Shown here one piece after another: positions 43,558 to 52,152 of a DNA stretch of 62,395 nucleotides. The first letter of the stretch is position 1. Every line of letters starts with the position of its first letter. Under the pieces are notes generated by a model, which was given only the letters and a program-made list of their open reading frames with translations, was not told the origin of the DNA and did no database searches. The DNA is taken from positions 1 through 62,395 of the forward strand of contig JACKBU010000029.1 of assembly GCA_020634395.1 (NCBI GenBank), in the 5' to 3' direction. A program made the translations under genes and the position numbers. The stretch comes from Ardenticatenaceae bacterium (GTDB taxonomy: Bacteria; Chloroflexota; Anaerolineae; Promineifilales; Promineifilaceae).

Positions 43558-44331
43558 ATGAAAACTCTCTCTCACCTGGCCGGCTGGCTGCGCCGGCCCT
43601 CGCACCGTCTTCTAAAAATGAGCGCCGCCTTCCTGGTGGTTGCTCTGGCGCTTTACCTGGTCGACCAGGCGTACAGCTTTCTACGCTATCTGAACGACCC
43701 GCACAGCAAATCCTTCATGCAGTGGGCCACTGGCGACACGGCCGTGCGCCAATCCCTCATCACCGTGCAGCGCGACGCCTGCCCCGGTGCGCCCTTCATC
43801 CTGCCCGCCGATGGCTTCATTGGCCTGCTCTACGCCGATCCGCGCGGTCCCTACTCCAACCTGAACCCCCACCAGGGGATCGACATCTTCAGCAGCACCG
43901 ACCCCGGCCTCACCCCCGTTTACGCCGCCTACGACGGCTATGTCACCCGCGAGAAGGAGTGGAAAAGCTCGCTCATCATCCGCGTGCCCGACGACCCGCT
44001 GCACCCCGGCACGCAAATCTGGCTCTACCACACCCACATGGCCGACCGTGACGGCAACGATTTCATCGTCGACGCTTTCCCGCCGGGCACGCGGGAGCTG
44101 TTTGTGCCGCAGGGCACGCTGCTGGGCTACACCGGCGACTACAACGGCCGTTCCCCGCGCACAGTCTGGGTGCACCTGCATTTTTCGATTGTGAAGGATG
44201 ATGGCCACGGCCGTTACACCAACGAACTGGACTTCAACAACACCCTCGACCCCTCTCCTTATCTGGGCATGGCCCTCAACTACCACGATGCCCCCGCCGC
44301 TGCTGGCTGCCTGACGGCCAGCAGCGATTGA
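43558..44331 (+). CDS. Membrane-anchored M23 family metallopeptidase
   Basis: 257 residues from ATG 43558. N-terminal membrane anchor (about 22-42), then an M23 fold with zinc ligands in NPHQGIDIF and VHLHFSIV and the conserved YHTHMAD. Peptidoglycan or protein endopeptidase at the cell surface. Convergent with the ferredoxin gene, 6 nt apart, with one ACGGCCGT copy spanning the junction. Confidence 0.87.
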   Translation: MKTLSHLAGWLRRPSHRLLKMSAAFLVVALALYLVDQAYSFLRYLNDPHSKSFMQWATGDTAVRQSLITVQRDACPGAPFILPADGFIGLLYADPRGPYSNLNPHQGIDIFSSTDPGLTPVYAAYDGYVTREKEWKSSLIIRVPDDPLHPGTQIWLYHTHMADRDGNDFIVDAFPPGTRELFVPQGTLLGYTGDYNGRSPRTVWVHLHFSIVKDDGHGRYTNELDFNNTLDPSPYLGMALNYHDAPAAAGCLTASSD

Positions 44332-44337
44332 CGGCCG

Positions 44338-45156
44338 TTACTGCAAATCCACCAGCGGCGCGATGCGCCCAATCGCTGCCGCCATAAACGAGGAGTCCGC
44401 CACAGTCAGCTCGATGGCGTCTAGCGGGCAGACCTCCACGCAGCGGCCGCAGCCCCGGCATAGTGTTTCGTCGATGACGGCCGTTTTCCCCTCCATGTGA
44501 ATGGCCTGCACAAAACAGACGTCCCGCGTACACAGCTTGCACCCCTTGCACGCCTCCGTCACCGTCACCGACACGCCGGGCATTTTGGTCACTTTGCGGC
44601 TGATTGATTCGTCGATCACCGGCAGCACCCGCCACAGGCAGCAGCAGGGGCAGCAGTTGCAGATGGTGAGCAGCTTGTGGCCGGGATTGGCCCCTAGCCA
44701 GACGGTATCCAGCTTGTTGCGCCCCACCAGATGCACCAGCCCCGCTTCGCGGCAGCGCTGCAAATGGGCCAGCGCCTCTTCCTTGCTCACCCGCCGCCCC
44801 AACTCCGGGTTGATTTTCTCCACCGCCTCGCCCAAAAAGAGGCAGCCCAGTTCCACCGGGTAATCCTGGCAGCCCTCCGCCGCCCGGCAGATGCAAAAGT
44901 TCATCAGCCACAGGTGATTGGCTTCCTGGATAAAGTGCTCGATCACCCGCGACGGCAGGATGACGTCAGACGGCCGTGTCAAATCCACCCCCACCTGGAT
45001 CACGTTGTCCTTGGGCAGGTAGATGATGTCGTCGCCGGCAAACAGCATGTGGTCGATCACCTGGCGCAGCCCGGCGTAACGCGACAGCCGCGCCAGCAAA
45101 AAGCGTGTCGGAAACGACTTCTTCACCAGTTCCACAAACCAGAGGGGACGAGCCAT
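44338..45156 (-). CDS. 4Fe-4S dicluster ferredoxin-domain protein
   Basis: 272 residues from ATG 45156 (AAGGAG 9 nt upstream). The C-terminus has two [4Fe-4S] motifs: CKGCKLCTRDVC and CRGCGRCVEVCP. Upstream lies a helical region with extra cysteines (FCICRAAEGC, ICNCCPCCC) and a winged-helix-like stretch. Similar proteins are annotated as ferredoxin-like oxidoreductase subunits. Partner unknown. Confidence 0.85.
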   Translation of the reverse strand: MARPLWFVELVKKSFPTRFLLARLSRYAGLRQVIDHMLFAGDDIIYLPKDNVIQVGVDLTRPSDVILPSRVIEHFIQEANHLWLMNFCICRAAEGCQDYPVELGCLFLGEAVEKINPELGRRVSKEEALAHLQRCREAGLVHLVGRNKLDTVWLGANPGHKLLTICNCCPCCCLWRVLPVIDESISRKVTKMPGVSVTVTEACKGCKLCTRDVCFVQAIHMEGKTAVIDETLCRGCGRCVEVCPLDAIELTVADSSFMAAAIGRIAPLVDLQ

Positions 45157-45277
45157 AGCGGGTTGCTCCTTTTTTCTTGGGCCTATTATGCAATAATTCC
45201 TCAGCGGGCGAACTGACAATGCTCCTGATTTGGACCTGTGCAATGTCATCACGCCGCCCGCCGCAAGGAGAGCAGTG

Positions 45278-47779
45278 ATGTCCCGCAAAAAGCAACGACC
45301 GGCCTTCTTTTCCCGTCTGCCGCAGGTAAACGGCCGTATCTACCACCGCGCCCTCCACCACCCCGTCACCATCCGCCGCGATCGCTGGGGCGTGCCCCAC
45401 ATCCACGCCGCCAGCCGCCACGATCTTTTCTTTGCCCAGGGCTTCGTCCACGCCCAGGACCGGCTGTGGCAGATGGAAATCAACCGTCGCGCCGCCAGTG
45501 GCACGCTCTCCGCCCTACTCGGCCCCCTCACGCTGGATACCGACCGCCTGTCGCGGGCGTTGGGTTTTGCCCGATTGGCTGCCCAGAGCTGGCAATCCCT
45601 GGACGAAGCCAGCCGCGCCGACGTGCTGGCCTACACCGCCGGGGTCAACGCCCTGCTGGAAACCACGTCCCGCCTGCCGCTGGAATTTGCCCTGCTGCGC
45701 CATCACCCCGCGCCCTGGCAGCCGTTGGACACCATCGCGTACGGCCGTTTGCAAATGTGGGCGCTCACCAACGGCGCGATGGGCGAAATGGTCACGGCGC
45801 AGCTGAACGACAGGGTCGGCGCAGCCCTGGCCGCCGAACTACTGCCGGAGCCGCCGCCCGAAAACCCGGTGACGCTGCCTCAGGGCATCGAGGTAAACTG
45901 GCGGGGCACGGCCGTTTCCCCCTTCCTGGGCAAAGGCGGCGATGGGGCCGGGCGCGGCAGCAACGCCTGGGTCATCAGCGGCGACCACACCACCACCGGC
46001 CAACCCATCCTGGCCAACGACATGCACCTGCCCCTCGGCACGCCTTCCTTGTGGTACTTCGTCCACTTGCGCAGCGACGATGGCTGGCACGTCAGCGGTT
46101 TCTCCCAGCCCGGCCTGCCCTACGTCCTCGTCGGCCGCAATGCCCACATCGCCTGGGGCGCCACCCTGGCCTACACCGACTGCGAAGACCTGTTCGTCGA
46201 AGAATTCCACCCCCACAACCCCGCCCTCTACCGCTCCGGCGACGCCTGGCGCACCGCCCAAACCATCACCGAAACCATCCCCATCCGCACCCGCCCGCCC
46301 CACACCGAACACATCACCCTCACCCACCACGGCCCCCTCCTTCCCTTCCCCCCATCACCCCCACACCCGCTCACCCCCACACCCCCACACCTCTCCCTTT
46401 CCTCCACCGCCCTCCACGCCGACGCCCCCCTCGACGGCTTCGCCCGCCTCAATCAGGCTTGCGATTGGGCGGAATTCAGCACGGCCGTTTCCCACATCCA
46501 CGCCCCCTCCCTCAACCTGCTCTACGCCGACGACCAGGGCAACATCGGCTACTGGGTGACCGGGCGCGTGCCCGTGCGCGGGCAGGGCGACGGCCGTTCG
46601 CCCGCCCCCGGCCACGACCCCGCCTACGACTGGATCGGCCACATCCCGCCCGCCGACATGCCCCACGCCCTCAATCCCGCCGCCGGCTTCATCGTCTCCG
46701 CCAATCATAAAATCGTTGACGAAGCCGACTACCCCCACTACCTCGGCCGCATCTGGCGCGACGGCTACCGCGCCCGCCGCCTCGAACAGCTCATTCGCGG
46801 CGAGGCTGGATCACCGCTAAACGCCGCTCAACCCAATTCCCCTCCTCCCCTTCCCCCATCACCCCCATCACCCCACACCCCCACACCCCCACACCCCCAC
46901 CCTCCCCCCCTCCGCGGTAAAACCTCCCCCGCCGACTGCCGCCGCTTTCAGATGGACGTGCTCTGCCTGCCCGCCCTGGAAGTGGCCGCGCGATTGGTCC
47001 ATTTGCGGCCCCAGACGCCCGACGCTGCCCTCGCCCTCGACCTGCTGCGCGGCTGGGACGGCCGTCTCCTCCCCCAATCCCCCGCCGCCGCCGTCTACGA
47101 AGTCTTCCTGGTCCAGTTCGCCCAGGCCGTCTTGCAGCCCCGCCTCGGCCCGGACTTTATGCACCGCGTCCTCGGCTTAGGCCCGCACCCTATCCTCATT
47201 CCCGTCAGCGAATTCCAGGGCTACTGGCCGGCCACGGCCGTGCGCCTGCTCGATAACCCCGCTTCCGGCTGGCTCCCCGCCGGATCAGACCGTGACGCCC
47301 TGCTGGAAAACTGCCTGGCGCAGACCACGGCCGTTCTCCGCCAGCGCCTCGGTCCCGACTCCCAGGATTGGCAGTGGGGCCGCCTCCACCGCATCACCTT
47401 CGCCCACGCCCTCGGCCGCGTGCCGCCCCTGGCCCGCCTCTTCAACCAGGGGTCGCACCCCCTCGGCGGCGACGGCTCCACCGTCGCCCAGGCCAGCTAC
47501 ACCCCCGACGCCCCCTACGACAACAACGCCATCGGCGTCTCCTCCCGCCTCGTCGTCGCCTTCGGCGATACCGCCTTCGGCGCCGCCGCCAACGGCGCAA
47601 CGGCCGCCTGGGCCATGCTCGCCCCCGGCCAATCCGGCCAGCCTGGCAGCCCCCACTACGGCGACCTCATCGCCCCCTGGCTGTCTGGCGAGTTCATGGA
47701 GATGGCCTGGACGGTGGAGGAAGAAGGAACGGCCGTTTCCCCCCACACCCTCACCCTTTCTCCACCCCCGCTATGCTGA
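45278..47779 (+). CDS. Penicillin acylase family (Ntn-hydrolase) protein with Pro/His-rich insertions
   Basis: 833 residues from ATG 45278 (AAGGAG 7 nt upstream). Typical order: N-terminal RDRWGVPHIHAASRHDLFFAQGFVHAQDRLWQME, autoprocessing site at GRGSNAWVISGDHT with the nucleophile Ser about 227, ANDMHL, then the beta-subunit core. It probably cleaves amides such as acyl-homoserine lactones or beta-lactams. No clear signal peptide. Two low-complexity Pro/Thr/His-rich stretches (nt 46341-46402 and 46841-46915) are in-frame C-rich simple repeats, and the last residues and stop codon (...PPPLC stop) fall in the repeat element at 47772. Confidence 0.88.
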   Translation: MSRKKQRPAFFSRLPQVNGRIYHRALHHPVTIRRDRWGVPHIHAASRHDLFFAQGFVHAQDRLWQMEINRRAASGTLSALLGPLTLDTDRLSRALGFARLAAQSWQSLDEASRADVLAYTAGVNALLETTSRLPLEFALLRHHPAPWQPLDTIAYGRLQMWALTNGAMGEMVTAQLNDRVGAALAAELLPEPPPENPVTLPQGIEVNWRGTAVSPFLGKGGDGAGRGSNAWVISGDHTTTGQPILANDMHLPLGTPSLWYFVHLRSDDGWHVSGFSQPGLPYVLVGRNAHIAWGATLAYTDCEDLFVEEFHPHNPALYRSGDAWRTAQTITETIPIRTRPPHTEHITLTHHGPLLPFPPSPPHPLTPTPPHLSLSSTALHADAPLDGFARLNQACDWAEFSTAVSHIHAPSLNLLYADDQGNIGYWVTGRVPVRGQGDGRSPAPGHDPAYDWIGHIPPADMPHALNPAAGFIVSANHKIVDEADYPHYLGRIWRDGYRARRLEQLIRGEAGSPLNAAQPNSPPPLPPSPPSPHTPTPPHPHPPPLRGKTSPADCRRFQMDVLCLPALEVAARLVHLRPQTPDAALALDLLRGWDGRLLPQSPAAAVYEVFLVQFAQAVLQPRLGPDFMHRVLGLGPHPILIPVSEFQGYWPATAVRLLDNPASGWLPAGSDRDALLENCLAQTTAVLRQRLGPDSQDWQWGRLHRITFAHALGRVPPLARLFNQGSHPLGGDGSTVAQASYTPDAPYDNNAIGVSSRLVVAFGDTAFGAAANGATAAWAMLAPGQSGQPGSPHYGDLIAPWLSGEFMEMAWTVEEEGTAVSPHTLTLSPPPLC

Positions 47780-47887
47780 GCGCAGCAAAGCATCCCCCCG
47801 CGCCCCGTCATGCTGAGCGCAGCGAAGCATCCCCGCGCCTCGGATATTCCAGGGAATCGGGATGCTTCGCGGGACCTCAGCATGACG
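47772..47887. repeat. Dispersed-type repeat: two direct and one inverted copy of a 26-bp unit
   Basis: Units of ATGCTGAGCGCAGCRAAGCA type at 47772-47797 and 47808-47834, and an inverted copy at 47859-47887. The first copy provides the stop codon of the penicillin acylase gene. The sequence family is one I recall as a common intergenic repeat in many bacterial genomes. The rest of the 47780-48204 gap (425 bp) holds an 8-bp inverted repeat CCCGGTTT/AAACCGGG (47954-47961, 47993-48000), one ACGGCCGT copy near 48110, and no gene. Confidence 0.75.
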
Positions 47888-48204
47888 TTTCGCCGGTCAA
47901 AGGAAAGATGCTGCCTAAAATCGAAAACTGCTCCCACTCTTCTTGCAAATAGGCCCGGTTTTGGGGTATCCTTCCAGCGTGCTTATCATCGTAAACCGGG
48001 GAAGTTAGATGCCAATTCTAACCAACACACCTGATAGAAAAATTGAATACAAATACCCGCAGGTCAGTTGCCACTGGCTGATTGCCTGTTTGTGTTTGCT
48101 GGAAGGGGTAACGGCCGTAGAAGACTGCAAAAAGTCGGGCTAACCATAAGTTGGCAGTTAAAACGATCAGCTATTGAATTTCAACCAACCATAGGGGGAA
48201 AGCT

Positions 48205-49023
48205 ATGAAGTTTCGTTACAAATTTTTACTTTTCATTTTGTTGTTAGCTTTACCGGCGTTAGCTTGTGGAGGAGATGATACTCCTACAGACACTAATGGA
48301 TCGAATTCTGTTGAGTTAGCATCTCCATCTCCAACACGCAGAAGACCCTCCGTCGATCCCACATCAAGATCTACGCCTGTTCCAGAGCCTGACTTGCCTA
48401 TTATTACTATAAACGGCGCAAGGGTAAATATCCGATCTGGCCCTGGAACAAATTACCCTGTAATTCAAACGCTAGATAAAAATGAAACAGCGCCAGCAAC
48501 TGGGTTTAACTCAGGACAAACCTGGGTTCGAATTAAACTTCCAAATGGTAGAGCTGGATGGGTCAGTGCCGATTTAGTAGACATTGATAATTCTGATGAA
48601 ATATCTATCGTTTCTAACATACCGCCTGCACCAGATGCAGCAACATCTTCACAGCAGCCACCTTCTCCGGGTAATGATGGAGGTTTAACAGATGGAGGTT
48701 CAGGTGAAATTACTGAAAATCCCGCACCAGTTGCAACACCATCTTCGCAGCAGCCACCTTCCTCGGATAATAATGGAGGTGTATCAGGTGGAAATTCAGG
48801 CGGGAATACTGGAAGTGCCTTTCAATGTGGAGGTGGCTGTGCTACACCTCCCGATCCAAGTTGTGCTATCAAAGGAAATGTTAACAGTAGCGGCGAAAAA
48901 ATTTATCATGTGCGAGGTGGCACATTTTATAATCGTACAGACATCAAGCCAGAGGAAGGCGATAGATGGTTTTGTACGATAGCAGAAGCGGAAGCGGCAG
49001 GTTTTCGTCCATCATCAAGGTAA
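48205..49023 (+). CDS. AT-rich SH3b lipoprotein
   Basis: 272 residues. Signal peptide with lipobox LPALACGG, disordered Ser/Pro/Thr linker, an SH3b domain (ITINGARVNIRSGPGTNYPVIQTL ... VRIKLPNGRAGWVSADLV), two near-identical linkers (SSQQPPSPGNDGG and SSQQPPSSDNNGG) and a C-terminal module with CAIKGNVNSSGEKIYHVRGG ... DRWFCTIAEAEAAGFR, a cysteine-pair module that I recall at the ends of secreted nucleases and similar proteins. Codons are clearly AT-rich, unlike the C-ending codons of both neighbours, and no ACGGCCGT copy is present. This suggests recent acquisition. Confidence 0.87.
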   Translation: MKFRYKFLLFILLLALPALACGGDDTPTDTNGSNSVELASPSPTRRRPSVDPTSRSTPVPEPDLPIITINGARVNIRSGPGTNYPVIQTLDKNETAPATGFNSGQTWVRIKLPNGRAGWVSADLVDIDNSDEISIVSNIPPAPDAATSSQQPPSPGNDGGLTDGGSGEITENPAPVATPSSQQPPSSDNNGGVSGGNSGGNTGSAFQCGGGCATPPDPSCAIKGNVNSSGEKIYHVRGGTFYNRTDIKPEEGDRWFCTIAEAEAAGFRPSSR

Positions 49024-49100
49024 GCGGCCTTTCTGCCCTGGCCAGACTTCCACACCACAAGGAGTTTGCCACATACCAACACCCAAAACCCAGCCACCCA

Positions 49101-49132
49101 GACCTGACAGGTTTCCCTAAACCTGTCAGGTC
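49101..49132. terminator. Terminator-like hairpin, 14-bp perfect arms
   Basis: GACCTGACAGGTTT (49101-49114), CCCT loop, AAACCTGTCAGGTC (49119-49132). No T-run follows. Same plan as the hairpin at 52064-52096 with compensating base changes. Confidence 0.7.
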
Positions 49133-49229
49133 CTAGTCCGGTCACAACCCATTCAGTCGTCAACGCTTTTCCCGCCAGGAAAAGCATAAAAATCATGGTT
49201 CAAAAAACAAAAAAAGGAGAACACAAACC

Positions 49230-49886
49230 ATGTCAGTAGTAGATGCCAGTCTGTCCGATTTCTTCACCGACGCCGCCACCATCGTCGCCAACGCCCAGCA
49301 GCAGCCCGAAATCGCCGCCGCCCTGGACACCTATGGCTACGATACCGCCGCCATCCAGCAAGGCCAAACCCTCCTCGCCACCGCCCGCAGCCTCTACGAC
49401 CTCCAGATCAAAGAATACGGCGAACAGCACGGCGCTACCCAGGCCTTCGAAGCCGCCTGCCGGCAGGCCGACAAGACCTACGCCGCCCACCGCAAACTCG
49501 CCAAAGTCGCCTTCAAAAACGACGCCCAGCGCCAGACCAACCTGCGCCTCAACGAGCGTAAATCCCAGGTCTACGCCCTCTGGCACGAGCAGGCCCGCCA
49601 CTTCTACACCGCCCTCCTCGCCGACCCCGCCGCCCAAACCCAGCTCACCCGCTACAAAATCACCCCCGAAGCCCTACAAGCCGCCCTCGCCCTGGTCGAT
49701 CAGGCCGAAACCCTCAAAACCGCCCAGGAAAAAGAAAAAGGCGAAGCCCAAAACGCCACCGATCAGCGCGACGCCGCCCTCCTCGCCCTCGACGACTGGC
49801 TCGCCGACTTCAAAGTCGTCGCCCGCCTCGCCCTCGCCGACACCCCCCAACTCCTCGAATCCCTCAAACTAGGCGCCATCCCCTAA
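49230..49886 (+). CDS. Uncharacterised all-helical protein
   Basis: 218 residues, no signal peptide or membrane helix, rich in Ala/Gln/Lys helices (e.g. AHRKLAKVAFKNDAQRQTNLRL, QAALALVDQAETLKTAQEKEK). It resembles uncharacterised soluble helical proteins found in Chloroflexota and Bacteroidota, but I cannot name a family. Good ribosome binding site AAAGGAGAAC. Very strong C-ending codon use, unlike the AT-rich gene before it. Confidence 0.8.
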   Translation: MSVVDASLSDFFTDAATIVANAQQQPEIAAALDTYGYDTAAIQQGQTLLATARSLYDLQIKEYGEQHGATQAFEAACRQADKTYAAHRKLAKVAFKNDAQRQTNLRLNERKSQVYALWHEQARHFYTALLADPAAQTQLTRYKITPEALQAALALVDQAETLKTAQEKEKGEAQNATDQRDAALLALDDWLADFKVVARLALADTPQLLESLKLGAIP

Positions 49887-50297
49887 CCCCCTAACCCCCT
49901 AACCCCCTCGCCCTCTGGGAGAGGGCTGGGGAGAGGGGTCGCCCCCAGATTGGTCCAATCTTCTTAGATTGGACCAATCTCACCCCATCCACAACCTCCG
50001 TTTAACACCCCACAACCTCCGTTTAACGCTCCACAACCTCCGTTTAACACCCCACAACCTCCGTTTAACGCTCCACAACCTCCGTTTAACGCTCCACAAC
50101 CTCCGTTTAACGCTCCACAACCTCCGTTTAACACCCCACAACCTCCGTTTAACACCCCACCCACAACCCCCCGGAGATTCCCAACCTCCGCGAGGTTCAC
50201 GCTTCCAACCCATTGGTCCATCACCCCAACCCCTGTATAATCAAGACCAACCCTATCCAATCAAGTCACGCATCACGCATCACGCATCACGCATCAC
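49887..50297. repeat. Composite repeat region before the protein kinase gene
   Basis: This 450-bp gap holds, in order: three CTAACCCC units and a GGGAGAGGGCTGGGGAGAGGG element (49887-49938); a 15-bp perfect hairpin AGATTGGTCCAATCT / AGATTGGACCAATCT (49947-49961, 49966-49980); eight tandem copies of a 21-bp unit containing CACAACCTCCGTTTAAC, alternating between two variants (49991-50160); a TATAAT (about 50236); and four CACGCAT heptamers (50265-50297). No gene is supported. Confidence 0.88.
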
Positions 50298-50339
50298 AAG
50301 AACACACAACACACACACATCATTCCAAGGAGACAGCCC

Positions 50340-52058
50340 ATGAACGACCCTTCAACCTGGAGCGGCCGCACCCTGGACGGCCGTTATCAAATCGAAGAGC
50401 GGCTCGGCACCGGCGGCATGGCCACCGTCTACAAAGCCACCGACCCCAACCTCAAACGCGTCGTCGCCATCAAAATCATCCACCCCCACCTCGCCATGGA
50501 CCCCCAATTCGTGCGCCGCTTCGAAGAAGAAGCCACGGCCGTCGCCCAACTACGCCACCCCAACATCGTCCAGGTCTACGACTTCAAAGGCGAAGGCACC
50601 ACCTACTACATCGTCTTCGAATTCGTCCCCGGCGAAACCCTCCAGGACCGCCTGCGCCGCCTCAACGAAGCCGGCCGCCGCTTCAGCCCCGACGAAATCC
50701 TCAAAATCGCCCTCAGCATCTCCGACGCCCTCGCCTACGCCCACAGCCGCGGCCTCATCCACCGCGACGTCAAACCCGCCAACATCATGCTCAACGTCTA
50801 CGGCGACGCCATCCTCACCGACTTCGGCATCGCCAAAATCGCCGGCGGCACCACCTTCACCGCCACCGGCGCCACCGTCGGCACCGCCCAATACATGTCC
50901 CCCGAACAAATCAAAGGCGAAACCCTCGACGGCCGTACCGACATCTACTCCCTCGGCGTCACCCTCTTCGAAATGGTCAGCGGCCAACGCCCCTTCGAAT
51001 CCGATTCCGCCATGACCCTCATGATGATGCACGTCAACGACCCCGTGCCCAACCTCAAACAGCTGCGCCCCGAAACACCCCCCGGACTCACGGCCGTCAT
51101 CGAAAAAGCCCTCGCCAAAGACCGCGACCAACGCTACTACTCCGCCGCCGAAATGCACAACGCCCTGAAACTCGTCCAGGAAGCCCCCGCTGCCCCCATC
51201 GCCGCCACCGTCATCGAAGATCCCACCCTCGTCGAAGGCGCCACCGTCGTCGACACCCCCGCCACCGCCGAAGAAGCCACCGTCCTGGAAGAAGCGCCGC
51301 CCCCGCCCCCCAAACCCCTGCGCGAAAAACCCCCCACCATCCAGCCCATCACCACCGGCCTGGGCAGCGGACCAACTGCCGCTGCAGCCACAGCCGGCGG
51401 CAAAAACCGCCTGCCGCTATTCGCGGGAATCGGCGTTCTGGTCCTGCTGTTGTTGATTGCGGCCATCGTATTCGGCTCCCGGCTGCTGGCCGGCGGCGGC
51501 GCCGAAACCCCCACGGCCGTCGCCCAGGCCACCCCCACCAACGCCCTGCCCCCCACAGAAGTGGCCGGCGGGATTATACCCACCGCCACCCCCACCCCCA
51601 TCCCCACAGATACGCTGCCCGCCGCCACAGACACGGCCGTGCCGCCCACCTACACTGTCCCCCCGCCTACGTCCACGCCCACCACCGAACCGCCCACCGC
51701 CACCACCGAGCCGCCCACACCCACCACCGAACCCCCCACTGCTACCGTCGCGGCCCTCTCCGTGCGCATCACCGGCATCACCCTCGACGCCAACAACCAC
51801 TACGTCGTCTCCTACGAAACCACCGGCTACACCGAAACCCTGCCCGGCATGCACGTCCACTTCTTCTTCAACACCGTCTCGCAGGAAAACGCCGGTGTGC
51901 CCGGCAGCGGCCCCTGGATTCTCTACGGCGGCCCCCGCCCCTTCACCCAATACACCGCCGCCGATCGTCCCGCCGCCGCCACCCAGATGTGCGCCCTGGT
52001 CGCCAACCCCGACCATTCCATCCAACTAAACAGCGGCAACTGCTACAATCTGCCCTGA
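50340..52058 (+). CDS. Membrane-anchored Ser/Thr protein kinase (PknB-type)
   Basis: 572 residues. Kinase domain with GTGGMATVYKA (about 23), catalytic loop HRDVKPANIML (about 141), DFGIAK (about 161), and MSPEQ at the activation-loop end. Then a Pro-rich juxtamembrane stretch, one membrane helix (about 358-384), a Thr/Pro-rich stalk and a C-terminal extracytoplasmic domain of about 100 residues with two cysteines (MCALV...CYNLP) that resembles no PASTA repeat. AAGGAG 7 nt before ATG. Confidence 0.94.
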   Translation: MNDPSTWSGRTLDGRYQIEERLGTGGMATVYKATDPNLKRVVAIKIIHPHLAMDPQFVRRFEEEATAVAQLRHPNIVQVYDFKGEGTTYYIVFEFVPGETLQDRLRRLNEAGRRFSPDEILKIALSISDALAYAHSRGLIHRDVKPANIMLNVYGDAILTDFGIAKIAGGTTFTATGATVGTAQYMSPEQIKGETLDGRTDIYSLGVTLFEMVSGQRPFESDSAMTLMMMHVNDPVPNLKQLRPETPPGLTAVIEKALAKDRDQRYYSAAEMHNALKLVQEAPAAPIAATVIEDPTLVEGATVVDTPATAEEATVLEEAPPPPPKPLREKPPTIQPITTGLGSGPTAAAATAGGKNRLPLFAGIGVLVLLLLIAAIVFGSRLLAGGGAETPTAVAQATPTNALPPTEVAGGIIPTATPTPIPTDTLPAATDTAVPPTYTVPPPTSTPTTEPPTATTEPPTPTTEPPTATVAALSVRITGITLDANNHYVVSYETTGYTETLPGMHVHFFFNTVSQENAGVPGSGPWILYGGPRPFTQYTAADRPAAATQMCALVANPDHSIQLNSGNCYNLP

Positions 52059-52063
52059 TCCAT

Positions 52064-52096
52064 AGACCCGCAGGGTTTCCCAAACCCTGCGGGTCT
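52064..52096 (+). terminator. Terminator hairpin after the protein kinase
   Basis: AGACCCGCAGGGTTT (52064-52078), CCC loop, AAACCCTGCGGGTCT (52082-52096), 15 perfect pairs, followed by TTC. Confidence 0.8.
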
Positions 52097-52152
52097 TCAC
52101 GCAGTTCTATGCTAAAATCGGGTGCAATCTGGAAGAAGGACGGCCGTACTCT

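Noticed and set aside
45238..46710. Plus-strand open frame of 490 codons inside the penicillin acylase gene
   Set aside because: Arg/Pro-rich shadow frame; the acylase frame has the N-terminal nucleophile motif and a ribosome binding site.
49991..50160. Possible CRISPR array
   Set aside because: Units follow each other without unique spacers and no cas genes are present; it is a simple tandem repeat.
49964..50260. Minus-strand frame encoding repeated NGGCG peptides
   Set aside because: Open only because the 21-bp repeat lacks stops; no ribosome binding site, and other frames are equally open.
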